From contig JAGWHY010000002.1 of the NCBI GenBank assembly GCA_028873575.1, positions 94,253-158,252 on the forward strand: a stretch of 64,000 bases of DNA, given 5' to 3'. Positions 20,007 through 29,405 of this stretch are shown piece after piece. Positions within the stretch are counted from its first letter, which is position 1. Each line of letters opens with the position of its first letter. Made by a program: the position numbers and the translations under genes. This DNA comes from Acidobacteriota bacterium. GTDB taxonomy: Bacteria > Actinomycetota > Acidimicrobiia > Acidimicrobiales > RAAP-2. The notes below the pieces were generated by a model that did not search any database, had not been told where the DNA came from, and was given only the letters and a program-made list of their open reading frames with translations.

Positions 20007-20024
20007 GATTTTGGCAAGGACCAC

Positions 20025-20474
20025 TCAGGCGCTGTGGGTTCGCGCGACCGGCTTGACCCCACGGGCTTGCGCCACCATGTCGGCCAACGTGAAGCTGGCG
20101 AGGTGCTCGCGCATGTGATTGCCCACGTCAGCCCAGACGCCGAGCAGGACGCACTGGCCCTCGTGGTCGCAGGCACCGTCTTGATGCGGTTCGCCGAAAT
20201 CACCGGCGGAGATCGGGCCGTCCACGGCGGCCACGATTTCGGCCAGAGTGATTGACTCGGCCGGCCGTGCCAAAACGTACCCGCCCCCCACACCCCGTTT
20301 GGAGCGCACGAGGCCGACGCCCTTCATGCTTAACAGGATCTGTTCCAAGTAGGGCTGGGGCAGACCCGTGCGTTCGGCCAAGTCGCGAACGGACGTCGGT
20401 ACGTGAAAATTGTCGCGCAGAGCCAGGCTCAGTAACGCCCGGCTGGCGTAGTCACCCCGCGTGGAGACTCTCAC
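20025..20474 (-). CDS. Rrf2 family transcriptional regulator
   Basis: MRVSTRGDYASRALLSLAL, LAERTGLPQPYLEQILLSMKGVGLVRSKRGVGGGYVLAR; CDHEGQCVLLGVW partial Fe-S motif. Confidence 0.92.
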   Translation of the reverse strand: MRVSTRGDYASRALLSLALRDNFHVPTSVRDLAERTGLPQPYLEQILLSMKGVGLVRSKRGVGGGYVLARPAESITLAEIVAAVDGPISAGDFGEPHQDGACDHEGQCVLLGVWADVGNHMREHLASFTLADMVAQARGVKPVARTHSA

Positions 20475-20555
20475 TCCTCCAGCCTACTAACGCCTTTGGC
20501 GTCGACGGTGCCCGTCCGGTGACGCGTTCGTCGTCCTGTCTGGCACACTGCAAAG

Positions 20556-21041
20556 GTGCCAAAAGATGACGCCACCACCGAACCACTGAATCCCGACGAA
20601 GTTCTCGCGCCAGGTCAGGGCGAGCCCACCGTCGAGGACGAGCAGACGGACTACATCAGCCAACCGGCCAAGGTCATGCGCATCGGGTCGATGGTGAAGT
20701 CGCTCCTCGAAGAGGCCCGAAGCGCGCCCCTTGACGAGGCCGGACGCGCGCGATTACGTGAGATCTACGAGACGTCGGTGAGTGAACTCGCGGGGGCTCT
20801 GTCGCCCGACCTGGGTCAGGAACTTTCACGCATGGCGCTGACCTTTAGCGCCGACGTGCCGTCGGAATCAGAGTTGCGCCTGGCCCAGGCGCAACTCGTC
20901 GGATGGCTCGAGGGCCTCTTTCACGGCATCCAAGCCTCGCTCTTCGCCCAGCAAGCCGCCGCCGCGGCGCAACTCGAAAAGATGCGAGAACGTTCGCTGC
21001 GCCCCGGTCCCCAGGAGCCGCGCTCGGGCACGTACCTTTAG
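20556..21041 (+). CDS. bpa: Bacterial proteasome activator Bpa/PafE-like
   Basis: VMRIGSMVKSLLEEARSAPLDEAGRARLREIYETS...LAQAQLVGWLEGLFHGIQASLFAQQAAAAAQL and C-terminal GTYL resembling mycobacterial Bpa ending GQYL. Confidence 0.9.
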   Translation: MPKDDATTEPLNPDEVLAPGQGEPTVEDEQTDYISQPAKVMRIGSMVKSLLEEARSAPLDEAGRARLREIYETSVSELAGALSPDLGQELSRMALTFSADVPSESELRLAQAQLVGWLEGLFHGIQASLFAQQAAAAAQLEKMRERSLRPGPQEPRSGTYL

Positions 21042-21129
21042 TGGGAGGGGCCCGGTGACGCCGGCGTTGGCGAAGGTAGTGTTCAAATCCCAACCTTGTA
21101 ATTTGCGACGGTGAAAGTAGGAGTGCGCG

Positions 21130-24100
21130 GTGGCTGAGGAGTTCGTTCATCTGCACAACCACACCGAGTACTCGATGCTCGACGGCGCCGCTCGCGTCGA
21201 GGACATGGTGCTCGCCGCGAAGGCCGACGGCCAACGCGCCATTGGCGTCACCGATCACGGCAACCTCTACGGCGTCGTCGATTTTTACGAGACCTGTCGT
21301 AAGCACGACGTCACGCCCATTATTGGTCTCGAGGCCTACATGGCGGCCAACTCGCGTTTCGATCGCCCCCCGCGACGCGGAAAAATTGACGACACCGGTG
21401 GAGACACCGAAGGCGGGCAGAAGTTGTACCACCACCTCACGCTCCTCGCCGAAACGGACGAAGGGTACCGAAACCTTCGAGAGGTCTCGTCACTGGCGTT
21501 CCTCGAGGGCTACTACTACAAGCCTCGGCTCGACTGGGACCTACTCGAGCGCTATCACGTTGGGCTTATCGCGACGTCGGGTTGCTTGGGCGGCGTGGTG
21601 CTCCAGGCGCTCCTCCAAGACGACCAGAAGAAGGCCCTCGCGCTCGGTGGGCGGCTGCAGAGCATTTTCGGCAAAGAAAACTTCTTCATTGAGCTCCAAG
21701 ATCACGGGCTCGCCGCGCAGCGACGCACGAACCCGATGCTGCTCGAATTGGCGCGCCAACTCGACGCCCCGCTCCTCGCCACCAACGACCTGCACTACGT
21801 GCGTCACGAGGACTACGAAATGCACGACGCGTTGTTATGCATTGGTACGGGTTCGCGCGTCGCTGACGCGGAACGGTTTCGCTTCGAGAGTGACCAGCAC
21901 TACCTCAAGTCGGCCGCCGAGATGCGCCGACTCTTTCTCGAAGTACCCGAGGCTTGCGACAACACGTTGTTGATCGCCGAGCGAGCGAACGTCAAGATTA
22001 ATTTCGACAACGACGCCCTCCCGGAATTTCCGTTGCCTGCGGCCTACGAATCCTTCGCGCGAAAAGACGGCGCGAATCGCTACCTGCGCGACCTCACGTA
22101 CCAAGGCGCGCGCGAACGCTACGGCGAACTTCGCGACGACGTTCGTCAACGTTTGGACTACGAACTCGACGTCATCGCCAATATGGGATTCAGTGACTAT
22201 TTCTTGGTCGTCTGGGACCTGATTCGCCACGCGCGCGACACCGGAATTCGCGTCGGACCGGGTCGCGGATCCGCGGCGGGTTGCTGCGTCGCGTACTGCC
22301 TTCGCATCGTGGACTTAGACCCGATTCGTTACGGCCTGATCTTTGAACGGTTCTTGAATCCAGGGCGCAAGCAGATGCCCGACATCGACATGGACTTTGA
22401 TGAGCGTTACCGCGGCGACATGATCCGCTACGCCAGTGAGCGCTACGGCAGCGATCACGTCGCCCAGATCGTGACGTTTTCCACGATTAAGGCGCGCGCG
22501 GCGGTGCGTGACGCCGCGCGCGTGCTCGGCTACCCGCCGCAGCTAGGCGACAAGATCGCCAAAGCGATGCCGCCGCTGGTCATGGGGCAAGACCTCCCGC
22601 TGGAGGCGTGCTTTACCCCGACGCCCGGATTTGAGGGTCGCTTCACCGAGGCGGCGGAGTTGCGCAGTCTCTACGGCAGCGACGCCGAGGTGAAGCACGT
22701 CGTGGACGTCGCCAAGGGCTTCGTGGATAAACGGCGTCAAGACGGTATTCACGCGGCGGCGGTCGTCATCACCAAGGAACCGGTGCTGGCCTACGTCCCG
22801 GTCCAGCGAAAGTCGAGCCCGAATGGGTCGGCCGAGGACGCCCCCATCGTGACCCAGTACGAGGCAACGGCGATTGAGAAGCTCGGTCTGTTGAAGATGG
22901 ATTTTCTTGGACTTCGCAACCTGGCGATTATTGAGCGCACGCTCGAGCACATTCGACGACGCCACGGACTCGAGGTCGACATTGATCACGTGAACTTGGA
23001 CGATCCCAAGGTCTACGAGATGCTGCGACACGGCAACTCGATCGGCATCTTTCAGCTCGAAGGCGACAAGATGCGCCAATTAATGCGTCGTCTCGCGCCG
23101 ACCAGCTTTGACGACATCGCGGCGTTGGTGGCGTTGTATCGACCCGGACCCTTGAGTGAGAACGTCCACAACGACTACGCCGATCGCAAGAACGCTCGTC
23201 AGAGCGTTTCCTACGATCACGACGACCTCGCCGAAATTCTCTCGGAGACCTACGGCCTGATGATCTACCAAGAAGACATCATGCGCGTGGCGACCAAGAT
23301 CGCCGGGTTCTCGATGACTGAGGCCGACGACCTGCGCAAGGCGTGCTCGAAGAAGATTCGCGAGATGATTCAAGCGCAGCGCGTCAAGTTCGTTGAAGGA
23401 GCCGAGCGCGAGGGATACGGGCGCGAACTGGGCAACTCCATCTTCGACAAAATTGAACCCTTCGCCGACTACGCCTTTAACAAGAGTCACGCGTACGGGT
23501 ACGCGTTGATCGCCTATCAAAACGCGTGGTTGAAGGCGAACTACCCCGTCGAGTACATGTCCGCGCTCTTGACGTCATTTCGTGACGACAAGGACAAGGC
23601 CGCGATCTACTTGAACGAAGCACGCCAGATGGGTATCACGATCGGCGTGCCGGACGTGAACGAGTCCTTCGCCGAGTACGCACCGAGTACGTCGGCGCCG
23701 TCGACGATCCTTTTCGGATTGGCGGCCGTGCGCAACGTGGGTGAGGCGTTGGTTGAAAAGGTGGTGCAGGAGCGCGAAAGTGCGGGCCGCTTCGAGAACA
23801 TCTACGACTTCTTGCGGCGGGTCGATCCCGTGGTCTTGAACAAACGCTCCATGGAGTCACTCATCAAGGCGGGGGCCTTTGACTCCTTTGGCCTCGCGCG
23901 CCAGGGCTTTCTCCTGAAGGTCGACGAGATGATTGAGACCACCTTGTCGCGCCGCAAGGACCTCTCGCTCGGTATCTCCACGCTCTTTAGCGCCTTCGAC
24001 GACCCGTCGGGAGCGGGGGACTGGGAGGGGACGGAAGTCGTGATTCCCGATCACGAGTTTGAGCGATCGGTCAAACTCGACTTCGAGCGAGAAATGCTCG

Positions 24101-24690
24101 GTACCTACATCTCTGATCACCCCCTGAATGAGTTGGCGGCGACACTAGCGACGCGCGCCGACGGGTCCATCGTTACGGTGCGCGAACGCGCGGAAGAACT
24201 CGCGCGGGCCAATCGTCCCGCCACGGTGGGCGGGATCTTGACCGAGGTCCAACTTCGTACCACCAAAGCAAATCGTCAGTACGCGCGGGTCGTGATCGAG
24301 GACCTGAGCGGCTCACTCGAGGTCAACTTCTCGGTGAACGCCTTCGAGCGTTTGAGCGGCTACTTGGCCAAGGACAACGTCGTCTTGATGAAGGTGCGCG
24401 TCGACGACCGTGACGACGACTTACGGTTCTCGGCCGTTGACGTGGAGCGACTGGTGAGCGACCAGACGTCGAATGAGTTGCGGCTCTCCCTCGCGCCCGA
24501 GGATCTCACCCAGCCGACCATCGCCACGCTGCGCGAGATTTTGACGCGTTACCCCGGTCCGTCGAGCGTCGTCGTCGAGACCGGCGCGACCGGAAAGGCC
24601 TTTCGTTTAGGGCCAGAGTTCAACGTTTCCATCCCCTCAGTAGTCGCCGACTTACGCAGCGAATTTGGAAGAAACGTCATTAAGGCCTAG
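21130..24690 (+). CDS. dnaE: DNA polymerase III subunit alpha
   Basis: FVHLHNHTEYSMLDGA PHP domain, PDIDMDFDERYR catalytic motif, 1186 aa. Confidence 0.98.
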   Translation: MAEEFVHLHNHTEYSMLDGAARVEDMVLAAKADGQRAIGVTDHGNLYGVVDFYETCRKHDVTPIIGLEAYMAANSRFDRPPRRGKIDDTGGDTEGGQKLYHHLTLLAETDEGYRNLREVSSLAFLEGYYYKPRLDWDLLERYHVGLIATSGCLGGVVLQALLQDDQKKALALGGRLQSIFGKENFFIELQDHGLAAQRRTNPMLLELARQLDAPLLATNDLHYVRHEDYEMHDALLCIGTGSRVADAERFRFESDQHYLKSAAEMRRLFLEVPEACDNTLLIAERANVKINFDNDALPEFPLPAAYESFARKDGANRYLRDLTYQGARERYGELRDDVRQRLDYELDVIANMGFSDYFLVVWDLIRHARDTGIRVGPGRGSAAGCCVAYCLRIVDLDPIRYGLIFERFLNPGRKQMPDIDMDFDERYRGDMIRYASERYGSDHVAQIVTFSTIKARAAVRDAARVLGYPPQLGDKIAKAMPPLVMGQDLPLEACFTPTPGFEGRFTEAAELRSLYGSDAEVKHVVDVAKGFVDKRRQDGIHAAAVVITKEPVLAYVPVQRKSSPNGSAEDAPIVTQYEATAIEKLGLLKMDFLGLRNLAIIERTLEHIRRRHGLEVDIDHVNLDDPKVYEMLRHGNSIGIFQLEGDKMRQLMRRLAPTSFDDIAALVALYRPGPLSENVHNDYADRKNARQSVSYDHDDLAEILSETYGLMIYQEDIMRVATKIAGFSMTEADDLRKACSKKIREMIQAQRVKFVEGAEREGYGRELGNSIFDKIEPFADYAFNKSHAYGYALIAYQNAWLKANYPVEYMSALLTSFRDDKDKAAIYLNEARQMGITIGVPDVNESFAEYAPSTSAPSTILFGLAAVRNVGEALVEKVVQERESAGRFENIYDFLRRVDPVVLNKRSMESLIKAGAFDSFGLARQGFLLKVDEMIETTLSRRKDLSLGISTLFSAFDDPSGAGDWEGTEVVIPDHEFERSVKLDFEREMLGTYISDHPLNELAATLATRADGSIVTVRERAEELARANRPATVGGILTEVQLRTTKANRQYARVVIEDLSGSLEVNFSVNAFERLSGYLAKDNVVLMKVRVDDRDDDLRFSAVDVERLVSDQTSNELRLSLAPEDLTQPTIATLREILTRYPGPSSVVVETGATGKAFRLGPEFNVSIPSVVADLRSEFGRNVIKA

Positions 24691-24732
24691 GCCCGGATGG
24701 GGGCACCTCCGGCGTCCCGTAGAATGGTGCCT

Positions 24733-25404
24733 ATGGCAATGACTGTCGTGACCAAAGACACCACGGCCCTGAGTGACGCGGAACTCGCCGAAATGGCGGA
24801 CCTCTGCGTCGACCGCGAGCCAAACTTCGACATCGGCTTTCTCTCGAAGCAGCGCGAGGAGTGGGTCCTGGTTACCCACGCGCGTGAAGGTAACAAGTTG
24901 CGTGGCTACTCGTTCTGCACCCTCGAGCGCATCGGCGGTACGCCGTCGCTGCTGGTCGGGCTGCTGCTCGTGGATCGAAACGCGAAGGCCGATCAGACGT
25001 TGCGGGCTATTTTGCACGACCAATTTCGCCGCGCGCTGCTCGCGTTTCCCGACGAAGACGTGCTGTTGGGCGCTCGACTGACCTCACCGGATGGCTACCG
25101 GGCCTTCGCCGGTCTGCAAGACGTCGTGCCGCGCCTGGGCTATCGCCCGACGGGGGAGGACCGCGCGTGGGCTCGTCGACTGGCCAAGCGTTTTGGTTCG
25201 GAAAAGGCTATCGACGACAAGACCTTCGTGATGACGGTGGCGCCAGGACCGGTCGGCTGTTTGGACTACACCTCGGCCAAGGGGCCGATTCCCGACGGCG
25301 CAGAGACGTTTTTCGCGGACCTCGATCCGGACAACGGTCAACGCCTGGTCGTCTTTGGTTGGGCCATGGCGGAATCGCTGGCCACGGGACGACTGCCGAA
25401 ATAG
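24733..25404 (+). CDS. Conserved hypothetical protein (possibly acyltransferase-like fold)
   Basis: Long ORF with genome-like codon use between dnaE and convergent genes; family not recognised. Confidence 0.6.
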   Translation: MAMTVVTKDTTALSDAELAEMADLCVDREPNFDIGFLSKQREEWVLVTHAREGNKLRGYSFCTLERIGGTPSLLVGLLLVDRNAKADQTLRAILHDQFRRALLAFPDEDVLLGARLTSPDGYRAFAGLQDVVPRLGYRPTGEDRAWARRLAKRFGSEKAIDDKTFVMTVAPGPVGCLDYTSAKGPIPDGAETFFADLDPDNGQRLVVFGWAMAESLATGRLPK

Positions 25405-25405
25405 T

Positions 25406-26125
25406 TCAACCGCGGGGCAAGAGCCCCGTGCAACTCTTGTAGCAGTGTCCGTCGAGCGGCCGCGACAGTGTCGTGAGCACGTACGTCGGGCGAAAGCCGA
25501 GTGCGGTCGCTAAGTCTTTGCCCGAGAGTGAACTTCGCCGCGTGGCCTCGATCGTGCGTATCGCGTGCTGATCCTCACACAGCAGCCACACGTCGTCGCC
25601 GAACCACCCAAAGCGCACCCAGGTTGAACCGTCGTCATGACGGCGAAGTAGTTGAGGGCCCCGGTCGGCCGCGATGAGCGCGACACTCGGACGCTCGCCG
25701 CGAAACTCCCAGTAGGGCGCGCTCGGGCCCCGAAATCCGAACAGGGGTCCGTCCGCGGGACTCGCCAACTGTTCGAGCCAGTGTCGCACGCGTCGACCGC
25801 GGTACGTGCCGAGGCGTCGAGGCAAGTCGGCGAGGGTGACCGCTTCGGGTTGGGCCAAATCATCGCGCTCGACGTCGGAAGCTAACTGGCCCTCGACGAC
25901 GTCGAAGACGGCGAGGTCCGTTTCCACGCCGTCGGGCCACGGCACGCGCCAGCGCACGATGGCCTGCGAGGCGAGGTCGATCACTGTCGTGGATTCGTTC
26001 GTCGATCCAAGGACGAGTCCGAGCGCTATCGAGTCGGGCGACACGTCGACCGACGACCGCGCCGGCGTGTGCTCGACCAGGCGACGTATGGCGCGCGCCG
26101 CGGGATCACGTCCAAGCAGCGCCAT
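25406..26125 (-). CDS. Hypothetical protein
   Basis: ORF abutting the downstream thioredoxin-domain gene on the same strand; no family recognised. Confidence 0.6.
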   Translation of the reverse strand: MALLGRDPAARAIRRLVEHTPARSSVDVSPDSIALGLVLGSTNESTTVIDLASQAIVRWRVPWPDGVETDLAVFDVVEGQLASDVERDDLAQPEAVTLADLPRRLGTYRGRRVRHWLEQLASPADGPLFGFRGPSAPYWEFRGERPSVALIAADRGPQLLRRHDDGSTWVRFGWFGDDVWLLCEDQHAIRTIEATRRSSLSGKDLATALGFRPTYVLTTLSRPLDGHCYKSCTGLLPRG

Positions 26126-28123
26126 CTACGACCTCGCGTCGCGCAGCTGGCGCTCAAAGTCCGCGAGCGTCGTGGCGGGTGCCTCGCAGACCCCGCCGCG
26201 GCAGACGTAGGCGAGGCCCGCGCGTCGACCCTCGAAAAGTTCCGATGGTCCAGGTCCACTCACGAGCACGGTGCGAAACATCGCCTTCGATCGTACGTGC
26301 TGCGTAAAGGCGTTCGACGCCCCCGGGATTACGATTTCGACGCCGTCGAGAGCGAAGCCGGCCGCCGCGACGAGATCCGCAACGGCCCCCGGGTGATCAA
26401 CGAGTAGCGCGCGCGCGAGTTCAACGAGGCGCTGCGCCATGACGAGGTGACCCTGATCTCCTCGACAGAGTCCCAGCCGCGCGAGTGCTCTGGTGGCGAC
26501 CGCGTGGGCCGAGGGCGTCGCCCCGTCGAAAATGTCTTGAGGACGCTGGGCCAGGTCGTCCACGCGTTGATCGACGAGCGAAAATCCCTGTCCGACGTGG
26601 GGCCGATCCACACTGGGCACGTGCCCCTCCCAGTAGTGCGCGACGAGGTAGCGCGCGACGTCCTCGCCGTGCTCGAGCCAGGTCACGTCGCCCGAGACTT
26701 CAAAGGCGTCGACGAAGGCGTCGACGTACCACGCGAGATCGCCCGCGGTGGCCGCGGCGCGTTGGGCCTCGGTGCGCCAGTAGCGCTCGCCGTCAAAGTG
26801 CGTGGCGCCGAGTGAGGCCAGCAATTGAAATGCCCGTTCGTGTCGCGCGGGGTCATCGCTGCCGAGGAGAGCACTGGCCCACATCGCGTTCCACTCCAGA
26901 ATGATTTTTTCGTCACGACCCGGCGCGGGACGCCTCGTCAACTCCTCGACCAACGCGTCACGGGCGTCGAGGAGTGACGTCGGACAGTTAAAGGGCTCTT
27001 CGAAGGCGAGCTGGGGAATAGCTCGGCCATCGAACGTCGTCTCGTCGAGGCGCCAACGGCGCAGCACGGCGTCAACGTTGGTGTCGAGGCCGGCACGACG
27101 CAGGGTGTCGCGTACCTCGTCGGGCGTCCACGTGACGTGTGACCCTTCGACGCCGCCGGCGTCCGCGTCGAGTGACGACGCGTAGCCGTCACCGAGCCGC
27201 AGAAAACGTTCTACGAAGTCGAGCGTCGCCAGCGCGACGTCTCGCCATTCGTCGTGCTCGAAAACTTTGGCCGCGCGCAAGTAGGTGCGCGCGAGGAGCG
27301 CCTGGTCACACAGCATCTTTTCGAAGTGGGGCACGTGCCAGGCGTCGTCAACGCTGTAACGCGCGAAGCCGCCGCGGAGGTGGTCGAAGAGCCCGAAACG
27401 CGACATCGCGTCGAGCGTCAGGCGGACTGCGTGACGCGTCGTCGCGTCGTCAAATTCGAGGAGCGCCTCGACGAAGGTCGGCCGCGGGAACTTTGGCGCT
27501 GAGCCGAAACCGCCGAGAGGATCGAGTCGACCCACGAGGTCGTCGCGCAGAAGTTTTCGCGTCGACGCCAGGTCAAGTGACGCCGTTGTCGGCGCGAGGT
27601 GGTCGAGGAATCGCACTTCGCGCGTGGCCGCGTCGGCCAGTTGATCCGCCTGACGTTCGACCAATTCGCGTTGGTTGTTCCAGGCGTCCTTCATGGCGGC
27701 CAGTAGTCGATCAAAGCCCACGTGGCCCCCTCGGTCGACCGGTGGGTAGTAGGTGCCCGCCATGAACGGACGTCCGTCGGGGGTCAGGAATACCGACATG
27801 GGCCAACCACCGTGTCCGCTGAGAACTTGCGTCGCCGCCATGTAGAGGGCGTCGAGATCGGGCCGCTCTTCGCGGTCAACTTTGATCGGCACGAATGATT
27901 CGTTCAGTACCGCGGCGAGCTGCGGGTCTTCGAATGACTCGTGCGCCATGACGTGACACCAATGGCAGGCGGCGTAGCCGATGGACAGAAAGATCGGACG
28001 ATCGAGTTCGCGTGCCCGCTCGAGCGCGTCGCCGCTCCACGAGTACCACTCCACGGGGTTGTCCACGTGTTGGCGAAGGTAGCTCGACGTCACGTCCTCG
28101 GGACGGTCGCGAAGGCGAGGCAC
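26126..28123 (-). CDS. Thioredoxin domain-containing protein, YyaL/DUF255 (spermatogenesis-associated protein 20-like) family
   Basis: SSYLRQHVDNPVEWYSWS, SIGYAACHWCHVMAHESFED, FLTPDGRPFMAGTYYPP are hallmark motifs. Confidence 0.93.
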   Translation of the reverse strand: MPRLRDRPEDVTSSYLRQHVDNPVEWYSWSGDALERARELDRPIFLSIGYAACHWCHVMAHESFEDPQLAAVLNESFVPIKVDREERPDLDALYMAATQVLSGHGGWPMSVFLTPDGRPFMAGTYYPPVDRGGHVGFDRLLAAMKDAWNNQRELVERQADQLADAATREVRFLDHLAPTTASLDLASTRKLLRDDLVGRLDPLGGFGSAPKFPRPTFVEALLEFDDATTRHAVRLTLDAMSRFGLFDHLRGGFARYSVDDAWHVPHFEKMLCDQALLARTYLRAAKVFEHDEWRDVALATLDFVERFLRLGDGYASSLDADAGGVEGSHVTWTPDEVRDTLRRAGLDTNVDAVLRRWRLDETTFDGRAIPQLAFEEPFNCPTSLLDARDALVEELTRRPAPGRDEKIILEWNAMWASALLGSDDPARHERAFQLLASLGATHFDGERYWRTEAQRAAATAGDLAWYVDAFVDAFEVSGDVTWLEHGEDVARYLVAHYWEGHVPSVDRPHVGQGFSLVDQRVDDLAQRPQDIFDGATPSAHAVATRALARLGLCRGDQGHLVMAQRLVELARALLVDHPGAVADLVAAAGFALDGVEIVIPGASNAFTQHVRSKAMFRTVLVSGPGPSELFEGRRAGLAYVCRGGVCEAPATTLADFERQLRDARS

Positions 28124-28253
28124 GCTCAGGCCCCCACGAAAGCGTCGGCGCGCGCGCGGCGCCGATTCGTCGGCGCGGAAGGTTGAGTGCGCATCGCGTT
28201 CACTTTAGGGGCACGCGCCGGGCGACTTCGTCGTCGTGTCCTACGCTGGCGCG

Positions 28254-29249
28254 ATGTCGGGATTCGTGAAGGAGCGCCGCGTGCGACCAGTTCGTTGGGG
28301 CATCGTAAGTACCGGACGAATCGCGCGCACGTTCGCCAGTGACCTTCGTCACGTTCGCGAGGGTGAGGTCGTGGCCGTGGGCTCTCGACGCCGCGAGTCC
28401 GCCGCAACCTTTGCCGCGGAGTTTTCAATTCCGCGCGCGCACGGTTCCTACGAAGCGCTCGTCGCCGATCCGAACGTTGACGCCGTGTACGTGGCGACGC
28501 CGCACCCGCTTCACCTCGAAAACGCGCTGTTGGCGCTCGAGCACGGCAAACCGGTTCTCGTGGAGAAGGCGTTCACGATGAACGCCGGCGAAGCGCGCGT
28601 CCTCATCGATCGAGCGCGCGCGACGGGTCTCTTCGTGATGGAGGCGATGTGGACGCGCTTTCTGCCGCACGTCGTCGAGCTACGGCGCCTCGTCGCCGAG
28701 GGCGCGCTCGGGGAGCTGGTGCTTTTCGAGGCGGACCACGGTAAGTGGTTCGAACGTGACCCCGCGTCGAGGCTCTTCGCGCCCGAACTCGGTGGGTCGG
28801 CGCTGCTGGACCTGGGGATCTATCCCGTCTCGTTCGCGTCGATGCTGTTTGGTCGACCTTCGACGGTGCGCTCACTCGTCACCCCGTCATTCACGGGTGT
28901 CGACGGACAGGTGTCGATGGTCTTTGGCTACGCCAGTGGGGCCCACGCGCTCCTTACCTGTACGTCCTCGGCGCGCTCGGCGACGCGGGCCTGTTTGACC
29001 GGACGCGACGCTCGCGTCGAGATAAGAAGTGACTTTTACGCCCCGACGACCTTTGAGTTGATTCCTCGATTCGGCGAGTCGCGGATTTTTGGCGTGGACG
29101 TACCCGGGCGCGGGCTGCAGTTTCAGGCGGTGGAGGTGGCGCGTTGTCTCGAGGAGGGGCTCTTGGAAAGTCCCGTGATGCCCCTCGCGGAGTCGCTGGC
29201 GATTATGGAGACCCTGGACGAGGTGCTCGGAGTTGGGGCTGGCGCGTGA
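28254..29249 (+). CDS. Gfo/Idh/MocA family oxidoreductase
   Basis: RWGIVSTGRIARTFASDL Rossmann motif, DAVYVATPHPLHLENALLALEHGKPVLVEKAF. Confidence 0.92.
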   Translation: MSGFVKERRVRPVRWGIVSTGRIARTFASDLRHVREGEVVAVGSRRRESAATFAAEFSIPRAHGSYEALVADPNVDAVYVATPHPLHLENALLALEHGKPVLVEKAFTMNAGEARVLIDRARATGLFVMEAMWTRFLPHVVELRRLVAEGALGELVLFEADHGKWFERDPASRLFAPELGGSALLDLGIYPVSFASMLFGRPSTVRSLVTPSFTGVDGQVSMVFGYASGAHALLTCTSSARSATRACLTGRDARVEIRSDFYAPTTFELIPRFGESRIFGVDVPGRGLQFQAVEVARCLEEGLLESPVMPLAESLAIMETLDEVLGVGAGA

Positions 29250-29372
29250 CGCGGGCGGGCCTCGACGACTCGCCGCCAATGTTGGCGCGGTTTTTTGGGG
29301 CCAGGCCCGTGCTAGTTTCAAAATTCGAGTATCTGGTGTAACGAGGTACTCACGCAGTAGTCACAAACAAAC

Positions 29373-29388
29373 GACACCATTCGGTGTC
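29373..29388. promoter_or_regulatory. Inverted repeat GACACC-ATTC-GGTGTC in the leader of the sugar ABC operon
   Basis: Perfect 6-bp arms read directly, just upstream of the probable RBS of the 29406 gene. Confidence 0.4.
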
Positions 29389-29405
29389 AAAGAAGGGTTG
29401 GGGAA

